Part shown: positions 1 to 7,553 of the stretch, one piece after another
Position numbering within the stretch: the stretch's first letter is position 1
Layout: each line of letters opens with the position of its first letter
From: Rufibacter immobilis
GTDB lineage: Bacteria > Bacteroidota > Bacteroidia > Cytophagales > Hymenobacteraceae
DNA: 64,000 nt
Reading direction: 5' to 3'
Assembly: GCF_003721565.1 (NCBI RefSeq)
Contig: NZ_RJJE01000002.1
Location: forward strand, 62,001-126,000
Position numbers and translations under genes: made by a program
Notes under the pieces: model-generated
Seen by the model: only the letters and a program-made list of their open reading frames with translations
The model's database searches: none
What the model was told of the DNA's origin: nothing

Positions 1-154
1 TAAAGGGTTTCTATTTTTGTTGATTTTTTAAGTTGTCTGTCGGCTTAAAATTAGTACTTATCTTTGAGCTTATCAAACAAATAAGTAATATATTTATAAA
101 AGCACATTCCCTATATACCTAAATATCAACTTTAAACGTTTAGAAACCCCTATT

Positions 155-1294
155 CTATTTCAAGATCTCCCTTGAGATTACTATTTTCTGAATTTCAGAC
201 GTACCCTCATAAATTTGCGTGATTTTGGCATCACGCATTAAGCGCTCCACGTGATATTCTTTCACAAAGCCGTAGCCACCGTGTATCTGAACGGCCTCTA
301 CGGTTGTTTCCATGGCCACTTTAGAGGCAAAAAGCTTCGCCATGGCGCCAGATTTAGAATAATCGCGGTGCGCGTCTTTGTCTGCGGCGGCCTGAAGGCA
401 CAGCAAACGGGCGGCATCAATGTTGGTAGCCATGTCTGCCAGCTTGAACTGGATAGCCTGGTGCTGTGAGATAGGCACCCCAAACGCTTTACGCTCTTTT
501 GAATATTTCAGCGCCAGTTCATAAGCTCCGGAGGCAATGCCCAGCGCTTGGGAGGCAATTCCTATTCTACCGCCGTTAAGGGTAGACATGGCAAACTTAA
601 ACCCGAAACCGTCCTCACCTATGCGGTTCTCCTTGGGCACCTTCACGTCTGTGAACATAAGAGAATGGGTGTCTGAGCCTCTAATACCCAATTTGTTTTC
701 CTTAGGCCCTACCACAAAGCCCGGCGTGTCTTTCTCCACAATAAGAGCGTTGATGCCTCTGTGGCGCAACTCTGGGTTGGTTTGGGCAATAACTAAGTAG
801 ACAGAAGCGGTGCTTCCGTTGGTGATCCAGTTTTTGGTGCCGTTGAGCAGGTAGTGGTCTCCCATGTCAACAGCAGTGGTGCGTTGCATGGTGGCGTCTG
901 AACCCGCCTCAGGTTCAGAAAGGCAGAAGGCGCCAATGATCTCGCCGGAAGTAAGGCGTGGAAGGTATTTCTGTTTCTGCTCCTCGTTTCCGTACTTCTC
1001 CAGCCCCCAGCAGACAAGGGAGTTATTGACAGACATTACCACTGAAGCGGAGGCATCTACCTTAGAGATTTCTTCCATGGCCAGCACATAAGAAACGGAG
1101 TCCATTCCGCCGCCGCCATATTTAGGGTCTACCATCATTCCCAGAAAACCAAGCTCCCCCATTTTCTTGATCTGTTCTGCAGGAAACTTCTGGTGTTCAT
1201 CTCGCTCAATTACACCAGGCAATAATTCTGTCTGCGCAAAATCCCGGGCAGCTTCCTGCACGGCTAAATGTTCTTCCGTTAATTTAAAATCCAT
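155..1294 (-). CDS. acyl-CoA dehydrogenase
   Basis: A 379-residue acyl-CoA dehydrogenase, the usual family length. It would oxidise an acyl-CoA to the 2,3-enoyl-CoA using FAD and pass electrons to electron-transfer flavoprotein in the cytoplasm (family knowledge). Seen in the sequence: the FAD/substrate signature FCLSEPEAGSD at residues 123-133, WITNG shortly after, and IYEGTSEIQK near the C-terminus with Glu363 in the position of the catalytic base of short-chain (butyryl-type) enzymes. The start is the ATG giving MDFKLTEEH. A strong hairpin at 1449-1508 separates it from the upstream peptidase gene, so it is probably transcribed alone. Chain-length specificity cannot be read from the sequence. 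Confidence 0.93.
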   Translation of the reverse strand: MDFKLTEEHLAVQEAARDFAQTELLPGVIERDEHQKFPAEQIKKMGELGFLGMMVDPKYGGGGMDSVSYVLAMEEISKVDASASVVMSVNNSLVCWGLEKYGNEEQKQKYLPRLTSGEIIGAFCLSEPEAGSDATMQRTTAVDMGDHYLLNGTKNWITNGSTASVYLVIAQTNPELRHRGINALIVEKDTPGFVVGPKENKLGIRGSDTHSLMFTDVKVPKENRIGEDGFGFKFAMSTLNGGRIGIASQALGIASGAYELALKYSKERKAFGVPISQHQAIQFKLADMATNIDAARLLCLQAAADKDAHRDYSKSGAMAKLFASKVAMETTVEAVQIHGGYGFVKEYHVERLMRDAKITQIYEGTSEIQKIVISREILK

Positions 1295-1448
1295 AGAGAA
1301 AGTTACTTATGAGTTGCAGTCATTAAATAATAGATTAAACAAAGTTAGGTAAAATTTAGTATGCAAGCAGCGCATCTAAATTTCTACACCTTTCAAAGCT
1401 AACATTTGTTCGGTAAAATTGTTGCATTTTCCCCGTTCTATCATACGT

Positions 1449-1508
1449 AGGCATTCATAAAAAAAGAGGGAGCAAATTATTATGCTCCCTCTTTTTTTAT
1501 GAATGCCT
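1449..1508. terminator. perfect 26-bp hairpin terminator after the zinc peptidase gene
   Basis: Arms 1449-1474 and 1483-1508 are perfectly complementary around an 8-nt loop, with a GC-rich centre (gagggagca) and A/T runs on both sides. It begins about 10 nt after the stop codon of the peptidase gene on the minus strand. The A and T tracts allow it to work as a terminator in either direction. Confidence 0.8.
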
Positions 1509-1518
1509 TAGCTGTTTA

Positions 1519-2199
1519 CTAGTCTCTTCTGCCAAACAGGAAGGAGGCATAGTATAACAATGTGGCCAATGAACCCAAAGCAGCTACCACATACGTCATG
1601 GCCGCCCATTTAAGCGCATCTTTTGCCATGCCATGTTCTTGGGTGGTTACTACGCCGCGGGTGCTCATCCAGGCCAAAGCCCTTTTGCTGGCATCAAACT
1701 CTACCGGCAACGTGATAAAGCTGAAAAGTGTGGTCAAAGCGAAAAGTGCCACCCCAATGGCCAACGGCAAAATAGTGGTCTGTATCATCAAGATCCCAAT
1801 GAGCAGAATCCATTGCATGTAGCGGCTAGCCACACTCAAAGCCGGCACCATAGCCGAACGGAATTTCAAGAAAGAATATGCCCGGGCGTGTTGCACGGCG
1901 TGACCGCACTCGTGTGCCGCTACCGCCGCCGCGGCCGCAGAACGGGCTTCATACACATACTCACTTAAATTCACCGTCTTGTCGGCGGGGTTGTAGTGGT
2001 CTGTGAGTTTGCCGGGGGTGGAAATCACCCGAACATCGGTAATGCCGTTATCAGCCAACATCAATTCGGCAATCTCCCGTCCGCTCAGGCCAGAAGTCAG
2101 ACCCAATTTAGAGTATTTCTCAAACTTACTTTTCAAGGTCCAGCTGACTAAAGCCGAAGCCAGCATCATGACAATCATTATAATCCAAATACCACCCAT
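1519..2199 (-). CDS. membrane zinc metallopeptidase (YugP family)
   Basis: A 226-residue membrane protein of the YugP / Zn_peptidase_2 family. Seen: an N-terminal membrane helix (residues 3-20), the zinc-binding motif HECGH at residues 96-100, and two hydrophobic segments at about 135-185 followed by another near the C-terminus. The two histidines would bind zinc and the glutamate act as the catalytic base, by analogy with HExxH peptidases. Substrates of this family are poorly known. It starts 19 nt after the stop of the upstream rfaE2-like gene, so the two are probably co-transcribed. Confidence 0.85.
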   Translation of the reverse strand: MGGIWIIMIVMMLASALVSWTLKSKFEKYSKLGLTSGLSGREIAELMLADNGITDVRVISTPGKLTDHYNPADKTVNLSEYVYEARSAAAAAVAAHECGHAVQHARAYSFLKFRSAMVPALSVASRYMQWILLIGILMIQTTILPLAIGVALFALTTLFSFITLPVEFDASKRALAWMSTRGVVTTQEHGMAKDALKWAAMTYVVAALGSLATLLYYASFLFGRRD

Positions 2200-2218
2200 A
2201 GTCTTTTCTGTTTAAAGT

Positions 2219-2710
2219 TTAACGCGGCTGTACAGCTAACACTCTCTCTACCACCTGTGTAGTAGAATACCCCTTCACCAACGGAATTGTTTTCACAGCC
2301 CCTCCATTTGCTAAAACGATGTCATGTCCCACAATAGTGTCAACCGTGTAATCATCGCCTTTCACCAGGATGTCTGGCTGTACCGCTTTGATGAGTTCAT
2401 AAGGAGTCTGCTCGCCGAACAGCACTACGGCATCTACAAACCAAAAGGATGCCATAACCCTTGTACGTGACATTTCGTCCTGCAATGGCCGGGATGGCCC
2501 CTTTAAAGTACTGACAGATTGGTCAGTATTCAGCCCCACCACCAGTTTATCGCCTAAAAGGCGCGCGCGCTCCAGATAATCTACGTGCCCCAGGTGCACA
2601 ATATCAAAGCAACCGTTGGTGAACACAATCTTCTGGTCTTGAGCCCGCCACTCCTGCACATTGGCCAGAAGCTGGGGAAGCGATACAATTTTCTCTTCTG
2701 AGGGAAGCAT
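2219..2710 (-). CDS. rfaE2: D-glycero-beta-D-manno-heptose 1-phosphate adenylyltransferase
   Basis: A 163-residue stand-alone nucleotidyltransferase matching the C-terminal half of HldE. It would transfer AMP from ATP to heptose 1-phosphate to make ADP-heptose for the LPS core. Seen: TNGCFDIVHLGHVDYL at residues 31-46 with the HxGH motif (H39, H42), VVGLNTD, and the late motif VKGYSTTQVVERV. The kinase domain is not in this window, as expected where HldE is split into two genes. One copy of the palindromic repeat (2785-2824) lies in the 115-nt gap to the upstream membrane protein gene. Confidence 0.9.
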   Translation of the reverse strand: MLPSEEKIVSLPQLLANVQEWRAQDQKIVFTNGCFDIVHLGHVDYLERARLLGDKLVVGLNTDQSVSTLKGPSRPLQDEMSRTRVMASFWFVDAVVLFGEQTPYELIKAVQPDILVKGDDYTVDTIVGHDIVLANGGAVKTIPLVKGYSTTQVVERVLAVQPR

Positions 2711-2784
2711 GGATATGGAAATGATGGATGGTTTCTTTTACGTAAAACAGGAATGGCTACATGGCCCAAGAACAGATAAGTTTC

Positions 2785-2824
2785 CCGTTTAGAGGCTCTT
2801 TTTCTGAAAACTGCCTCTAAACGG
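2785..2824. repeat. 40-bp palindromic repeat, copy 1 (symmetric)
   Basis: Arms ccgtttagaggctcttttt and aactgcctctaaacgg pair almost completely. It ends 1 nt after the stop codon (minus strand) of the flippase-like gene. Confidence 0.9.
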
Positions 2825-2825
2825 C

Positions 2826-3839
2826 CTAAGCTACCTGCTGGGCTGGTTTCCTTTTGACTTGCAGAAGGCTGGCCACCAGACTCACGCCTCCCATTGCCAC
2901 CACCAGCAGGGCGCCCGTGGTATGGGTAATCAACGCATAGGCCATGCCGGTGTCTAGTGGCACCGCGTATAAAAGCAAGGCAGTACGTACCAGAATATGG
3001 TAAACGCCAATACCACCCTGTACGGGAGCAGACATTCCCAGCCCTCCTACTACCAGAATAGCCATACCGGCTTGCCAAGAGAGGCCGGCTGTACCCGGCA
3101 GCGCAAAGAACGCAAGGTAACTGGTAAGATAGTACGTGAGCCAAATGAAGACCGTATGGAAAATAAAGGCTCCTTTCTGCTCCATTCTCTGGATACTGGA
3201 GATTCCTTCCCAAAGCCCCCGCATAAAATCGCTCACCTTTATGAAAAAGGCGTTCCGCCGAAGCTTTGCGATATTTTTATAAATGTACCAGCCTATGCTT
3301 CCCGTCCCAACAACGGCCACCACACCCAACAGATACAGCGTCTGCAGGTTCTGCTGGAAGCCATGATAGCGCTCAGTGAAAATTTTCAGGAAGAAATCGT
3401 GCAGGCGGTCAAACTCCAGCAAAAAGGTAAAGCCGGTGCACATCATTAACATGAGCAGATCTATGACACGCTCTGTGATGACCGTCCCCAAAGACACATT
3501 CACCGGCACGTTGGCGGAACGCTTCAGGAAGGTACATCTAATCACTTCCCCTGCCCGCGGCAATACCACATTGGCCAGATACCCCACCATAAGTGCGTGG
3601 TAAGATTGCCACAGCCCAGGCTTGTACCCCAGCGGCGCGTACTGCATCTGCCACCGGATGGCCCGGCTCAGGTAACCCGCCACCGATAAAAGCAGCGTTA
3701 CCCCAATCCAGACATAATCTGCCCGGAGCAGTTCTGCTTTTACCGCGGCAAAGTTAATGCTGCGCAACGCATAGGCCATCAAGAAAACCGATACCGCCAA
3801 CAGCAGCAGGTACTTAAGTACGTTTGCGATTTTCTTCAT
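2826..3839 (-). CDS. flippase-like integral membrane protein (LPG synthase TM-region family)
   Basis: A 337-residue polytopic membrane protein of the lysylphosphatidylglycerol synthase TM-region family (formerly UPF0104). Seen: about eight hydrophobic helices, beginning at residues 5-22, an AIRWQMQY stretch after the second helix, and LPRAGEVIRCTFL, which resembles the conserved PxxxGExxR region of the family. A basic tail (QVKRKPAQQVA) closes the protein. Characterised relatives move or modify lipids, but no specific substrate can be assigned. It follows panD by 11 nt, which suggests co-transcription with panC and panD. Confidence 0.8.
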   Translation of the reverse strand: MKKIANVLKYLLLLAVSVFLMAYALRSINFAAVKAELLRADYVWIGVTLLLSVAGYLSRAIRWQMQYAPLGYKPGLWQSYHALMVGYLANVVLPRAGEVIRCTFLKRSANVPVNVSLGTVITERVIDLLMLMMCTGFTFLLEFDRLHDFFLKIFTERYHGFQQNLQTLYLLGVVAVVGTGSIGWYIYKNIAKLRRNAFFIKVSDFMRGLWEGISSIQRMEQKGAFIFHTVFIWLTYYLTSYLAFFALPGTAGLSWQAGMAILVVGGLGMSAPVQGGIGVYHILVRTALLLYAVPLDTGMAYALITHTTGALLVVAMGGVSLVASLLQVKRKPAQQVA

Positions 3840-3850
3840 GCCGGGCGGGT

Positions 3851-4198
3851 CTACACTAGCCGGTTGTGTTGGTCTGGGAAAATAACGGTAGGTTCGTGGG
3901 TACGGGCGTCAGCGAAATTAATAAGAGCATAGGAGATGATAATAATCACATCGCCTACCTGCACCTTACGGGCCGCTGGTCCGTTCAGGCAAATGGTTCC
4001 GGTGCCTCGCTCCCCCTTGATAATATAGGTCTCAAACCGCTCCCCGTTGTTCACGTTCACGATCTGCACTTTCTCATGGGGTACCATGTTGGCGGCATCC
4101 AGCAGATCTTCGTCTATGGTAATGCTACCTACGTAGTGTAATTCGGCCTGGGTTACTTTAGCCCGATGTATCTTGGATTTAAGAACTTCAATCTGCAT
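3851..4198 (-). CDS. panD: aspartate 1-decarboxylase proenzyme
   Basis: A 115-residue pyruvoyl enzyme that turns L-aspartate into beta-alanine for pantothenate synthesis. Seen: [16 protein letters not shown] at the start, the self-cleavage site Gly24-Ser25 in HYVGSITID, and the motif [13 protein letters not shown]. Ser25 would become the pyruvoyl group after cleavage. I chose the ATG at 4198 over the TTG one codon upstream because it gives the family's normal N-terminus. It lies 89 nt downstream of panC, so the two pantothenate genes probably form one unit. Confidence 0.95.
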   Translation of the reverse strand: MQIEVLKSKIHRAKVTQAELHYVGSITIDEDLLDAANMVPHEKVQIVNVNNGERFETYIIKGERGTGTICLNGPAARKVQVGDVIIIISYALINFADARTHEPTVIFPDQHNRLV

Positions 4199-4287
4199 CA
4201 AAATAATCTAAAAACGTGCAAAGTTAGAGATTATTTATGAGACAAACAGGTCTTCTTGCCTTGCGCTTACTACCGGAACTTGCTCTT

Positions 4288-5127
4288 TTAGCGCAGAATA
4301 TTGTCAATCAAGCGCACTTCCCCTAAAAAAGCGGCCAGACACAAAGCTACAGGCTCTCCTTCAGCCAAGTATTCAAGCGGTTGCAGGCTTTTGGCATGTA
4401 CCACTTCAAGATACTCCAACTTAATCTCCTCAAAGCTGCGCAAGAATGTTTCCGTTTCTTTTTTAGCCTCCTCAATAGGCAATGTCTCCAATTTGGAATT
4501 CAGGAACTGCAACGCCTGGTATAAACGGGGCGCCAATGCTCTCTGCTCTGGGGTAAGCCGGCGGTTTCTGGAGGACATGGCCAGACCATCTTCCTCGCGT
4601 ATGATTGGATAACACACCAGCTCCAGGTCAAAACTCAGATCCTGCACCAACTGCTGCACTACGGCAAACTGCTGTAAATCTTTCTGCCCAAAAAACGCTT
4701 GGTGCGGCTTTACTAAATGGAAGAGTTTACTTACCACCGTGGCCACCCCATTGAAATGGCCCGGCCGGTGAGCCCCCTCCATTACCCGCTCCAACTCACC
4801 AAAATCAAAGGTGAGCTTGGCTTTTTGCTTGTACATTTCATCGGCGGTGGGCAAAAAGAGCACATCACACCCTACCTGCGCTAGCAATTGCGCGTCTTTC
4901 TCCGGCAGCCTTGGGTAGAGCTTGTAGTCTTCGGCATTGTTGAACTGCACCGGGTTCACAAAAATGCTGCAAACGGTGATATCATTTTGGCTCTTGGCCG
5001 CTTTTATCAAGGAGAGATGCCCTTCATGCAAGGCCCCCATGGTGGGCACAAACCCAATGCGTTTACCCTGCTGGCGCAGCATCTCTGTATGCTGCCGAAT
5101 GTCTGATAAAGAAGAAAGCTGCAACAT
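4288..5127 (-). CDS. panC: pantothenate synthetase
   Basis: A 279-residue pantoate-beta-alanine ligase that joins pantoate and beta-alanine with ATP. Seen: the nucleotidyltransferase motif FVPTMGALHEGHLSLI with His34 and His37, FFGQKDLQQ, and the KMSKS-like MSSRNRRL. Length is normal. It is first in the panC-panD-flippase series and is divergent from the glycogen-synthase-like gene at 5269, across 141 nt. CoaX, a later enzyme of CoA synthesis, is encoded at 32.7-33.4 kb. Confidence 0.96.
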   Translation of the reverse strand: MLQLSSLSDIRQHTEMLRQQGKRIGFVPTMGALHEGHLSLIKAAKSQNDITVCSIFVNPVQFNNAEDYKLYPRLPEKDAQLLAQVGCDVLFLPTADEMYKQKAKLTFDFGELERVMEGAHRPGHFNGVATVVSKLFHLVKPHQAFFGQKDLQQFAVVQQLVQDLSFDLELVCYPIIREEDGLAMSSRNRRLTPEQRALAPRLYQALQFLNSKLETLPIEEAKKETETFLRSFEEIKLEYLEVVHAKSLQPLEYLAEGEPVALCLAAFLGEVRLIDNILR

Positions 5128-5165
5128 GAAGGCTGCTAATTTTAATGTGAGGAGGCAAAAGACGC

Positions 5166-5173
5166 CAAAGGTA
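5166..5173 (-). promoter_or_regulatory. possible -7 box for panC
   Basis: On the minus strand TACCTTTG matches the Bacteroidota -7 consensus TAnnTTTG and lies 38 nt upstream of the panC ATG. No TTTG box occurs at the expected distance, so this is tentative. Confidence 0.3.
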
Positions 5174-5191
5174 TGATTTTATTCAAATAAA

Positions 5192-5222
5192 TTGAGAATC
5201 AGCTAATAATTGCTTAATTTTG
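5192..5222 (+). promoter_or_regulatory. Bacteroidota-type promoter for the glycogen-synthase-like gene
   Basis: TAATTTTG at 5215-5222 matches the -7 consensus TAnnTTTG. TTG at 5192-5194 sits 20 nt upstream, near the expected -33 position. The start codon follows at 5269, leaving a leader of about 40 nt. Confidence 0.5.
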
Positions 5223-5268
5223 CGTCTTGCAATACCTATTGCCAATTTTATTTTAATCATTCCAACCT

Positions 5269-6081
5269 ATGTCCAAATTGAGAATCTTATACGCGGCCAC
5301 TGAGATTGATCCCTTTCTGCAAACCACAAAAGTAGCGGAATTCCTGAGGATGTTGCCACAAGCGATGCAAGAGCGTGGGATGGAAGTTCGTATTTTCGTG
5401 CCTCGGTTTGGCCTGATCAACGAACGCAAAAACCGTTTGCATGAGGTTGTTCGCCTTTCCGGCATCAACATTGCCGTAGGCGAAGAAGAAAAGCCTCTGA
5501 TTATCAAAGTGGCTTCTATTCCTAATGCGAAGCTACAGGTTTATTTTATTGACAACGAAGACTATTTCCACCGCAAATCCGTTCTGGTGGACAAAGACAA
5601 CAAATTCCACGCAGACAATGATGAGCGTGCCATCTTCTTCTGCAAAGGCGTTTTGGAAACGGTGAAAAAATTAGGCTGGGCTCCGGATATTGTGCACTGC
5701 AATGACTGGATGACAAGCTTAATTCCATTATACCTGAAGACGACTTATAAGAATGACCCTATTTTCAAGACGTCTAAGTCTGTTTTCTCTGTCTACAACA
5801 GCGAATTTACCCACAAATTTGAGGGAGATCTGCTGGAGAAAGCCAAAATGCTGGACATTGAAGACGAGATGCTGACAAACCTGAAGTCGGGTGACTTTGG
5901 CGCTTTCATCAAAATGGGCATCCAGTACGCCGATACCGTGATCAAGTCTACTGAAGACTTCAGTGACAATCTTAATGCTATGTTCCAGGAGTACAACAGC
6001 ACAAAGCAGATCAACACCATCAGTGCAGACGAAAACACATTAGATTCTTACTTTGACTTATATAATGAACTGGCGAATTAG
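5269..6081 (+). CDS. stand-alone glycogen/starch synthase N-terminal domain protein
   Basis: A 270-residue protein that looks like only the first (GT5) Rossmann half of glycogen synthase. Seen: RILYAATEIDPFLQTTKVAE at residues 4-23, where glycogen synthases have a K-x-G-G-L ADP-glucose loop, and DIVHCNDWMTSLIPLYLK, matching the family's HxHDW region. The C-terminal nucleotide-binding half is absent, as is the KTGGL motif (here KVAEF), so ordinary glycogen synthase activity is doubtful. The ending is not a local break: the downstream lipoprotein ORF overlaps it by 17 nt. Such short forms next to DUF4270 genes recur in Bacteroidota. Function unknown. Confidence 0.75.
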   Translation: MSKLRILYAATEIDPFLQTTKVAEFLRMLPQAMQERGMEVRIFVPRFGLINERKNRLHEVVRLSGINIAVGEEEKPLIIKVASIPNAKLQVYFIDNEDYFHRKSVLVDKDNKFHADNDERAIFFCKGVLETVKKLGWAPDIVHCNDWMTSLIPLYLKTTYKNDPIFKTSKSVFSVYNSEFTHKFEGDLLEKAKMLDIEDEMLTNLKSGDFGAFIKMGIQYADTVIKSTEDFSDNLNAMFQEYNSTKQINTISADENTLDSYFDLYNELAN

Positions 6082-7513
6082 TAAAGCAGCTGCCGTACTC
6101 TTTCTTTCCTCCTTCTTATTTCCCTCTTGTGAAGACCCTACTGCCATTGGACTGGAATTGCAGGAACCGGGCACCCAGATAGGAACCACTTATTCAGATA
6201 CATCTACGGTAGTAGCCTCTACTGTTCTGCTGCAAGACTCTATCATTGGTCTAGGGGCCCCGAATGTGCAGGTAGGCCGCGTCACCGACGGTGAGTTTGG
6301 CACAGTAACAGCCAAGACATTCGCGGAGTTTGGTCCGCTGAGTTTCCCGGCACATCCAGACTCTATTGATGTAACCAAAGGTGCCGACTCCCTGATCATC
6401 AATCTGGATTACAGCTACTCCTTCGGCGATACTACCAAGACCCTTGCGTTCAACGTGCACCGTTTAACGCAAGGGTTCAGAGATGACGAAACCTACTATA
6501 CCAACGAGGCTATGTCATACAATGACACGCCCGTAGGTACGGTTACCTTCTTGCCACGGCCTAGGTCTACCGTCAAGAGCACCGCGGATACTTCTAGAAC
6601 TGTACCGGTTTTGCTTAAACTGAAGATTACCGGTGGCTTCGCCAACGAGGTACTCCAGACACTAGCGCAAACGTCTACCCTTGATGCCTTCACAAATGTG
6701 ATGAAAGGCTTAGCTATTGTTCCCGCTAACGGTTCGGCCGGGGAAGGCAGCATCATCGGGTTTTCGTTGCTTTCTTCTTCCACCAATCTTACGCTGCACT
6801 ACAAATCAAAGAAGAACATAGCTAAGACCACCACCTTCCTCTATACAGACCGTTATTACAACCAAGTACAGGCAGACAGAACGGGCACACCATTAGCCTC
6901 CTTCACCCCTACCTCAGCTAACGGGAGCACGCTCAGCTCTACTGCAACGAACAACCGCACATACTTACAGGCAGGCACCGGATTGGCTACGGTTATCCGT
7001 ATGCCACACCTTGCGTTCTTCCGGGAGTCAGATCCTGTAGCCGCGGCACTCACCGGTAAAAAACAGGACAGACAGTTGGCCATCAACAAGGCTGAACTGA
7101 TCATTCCGGTGGTAGAATCTTCCGTGATTTCCGCTCAGGACTCTGCCAAGCTTCCTCCAGTTATCTCTGTGGTAACGGCCACCCCTTCTAACCGTATGGC
7201 CTTAACTCAAGGCACCCAAGGGATTCCTATTGCCCTAACGGCAGAAGGCACCTCTCAACGTGCTACTCTCCAGTACAGAGGTAAACAAGGAGGCTACGTA
7301 TACGTAATCAATATAACAAGCTATATCCAAAACCTGCTCTACAATAGATTGGCGAACAACGGTCTCATATTATTGCCTTCAAATCTATCTGATGACGCAG
7401 CAACGCCTACCAATCTGGCGCAAACGGTGAATCGTGCTATCATTGAAGCTAACCAAAGCAACAATGCTGCCCGCCGGATCAAGCTCAGATTGTTTTATTC
7501 AACAGCTCAATAA
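6065..7513 (+). CDS. DUF4270 lipoprotein
   Basis: A 482-residue predicted outer-membrane lipoprotein of the DUF4270 family, common in Bacteroidota. Seen: a signal peptide followed by the lipobox FPSC with Cys22, then a beta-rich, Ser/Thr-rich body with repeated DSTxxx motifs. I chose the ATG at 6065, which gives MNWRISKAA; a TTG lies four codons upstream. The start overlaps the end of the preceding gene by 17 nt, suggesting translational coupling. No enzymatic motif is visible and the role is unknown. Confidence 0.8.
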   Translation: MNWRISKAAAVLFLSSFLFPSCEDPTAIGLELQEPGTQIGTTYSDTSTVVASTVLLQDSIIGLGAPNVQVGRVTDGEFGTVTAKTFAEFGPLSFPAHPDSIDVTKGADSLIINLDYSYSFGDTTKTLAFNVHRLTQGFRDDETYYTNEAMSYNDTPVGTVTFLPRPRSTVKSTADTSRTVPVLLKLKITGGFANEVLQTLAQTSTLDAFTNVMKGLAIVPANGSAGEGSIIGFSLLSSSTNLTLHYKSKKNIAKTTTFLYTDRYYNQVQADRTGTPLASFTPTSANGSTLSSTATNNRTYLQAGTGLATVIRMPHLAFFRESDPVAAALTGKKQDRQLAINKAELIIPVVESSVISAQDSAKLPPVISVVTATPSNRMALTQGTQGIPIALTAEGTSQRATLQYRGKQGGYVYVINITSYIQNLLYNRLANNGLILLPSNLSDDAATPTNLAQTVNRAIIEANQSNNAARRIKLRLFYSTAQ

Positions 7514-7553
7514 AACATCTATTACTTTAAGCTAAACCGAACCGAACATTACT

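Noticed and set aside
1-154. Possible inverted repeat between gggtttcta near the left edge and tagaaaccc at about 140-148
   Set aside because: Arms are only about 9 nt in AT-rich DNA and do not match the repeat family.
2997-3449. A 150-codon plus-strand frame opposite the flippase-like gene
   Set aside because: Overlaps a well-supported membrane protein and has no family resemblance.
7514-7553. Possible glmS ribozyme upstream of glmS
   Set aside because: The gap of 40 nt is much too short, and the ribozyme is mostly a Gram-positive feature.
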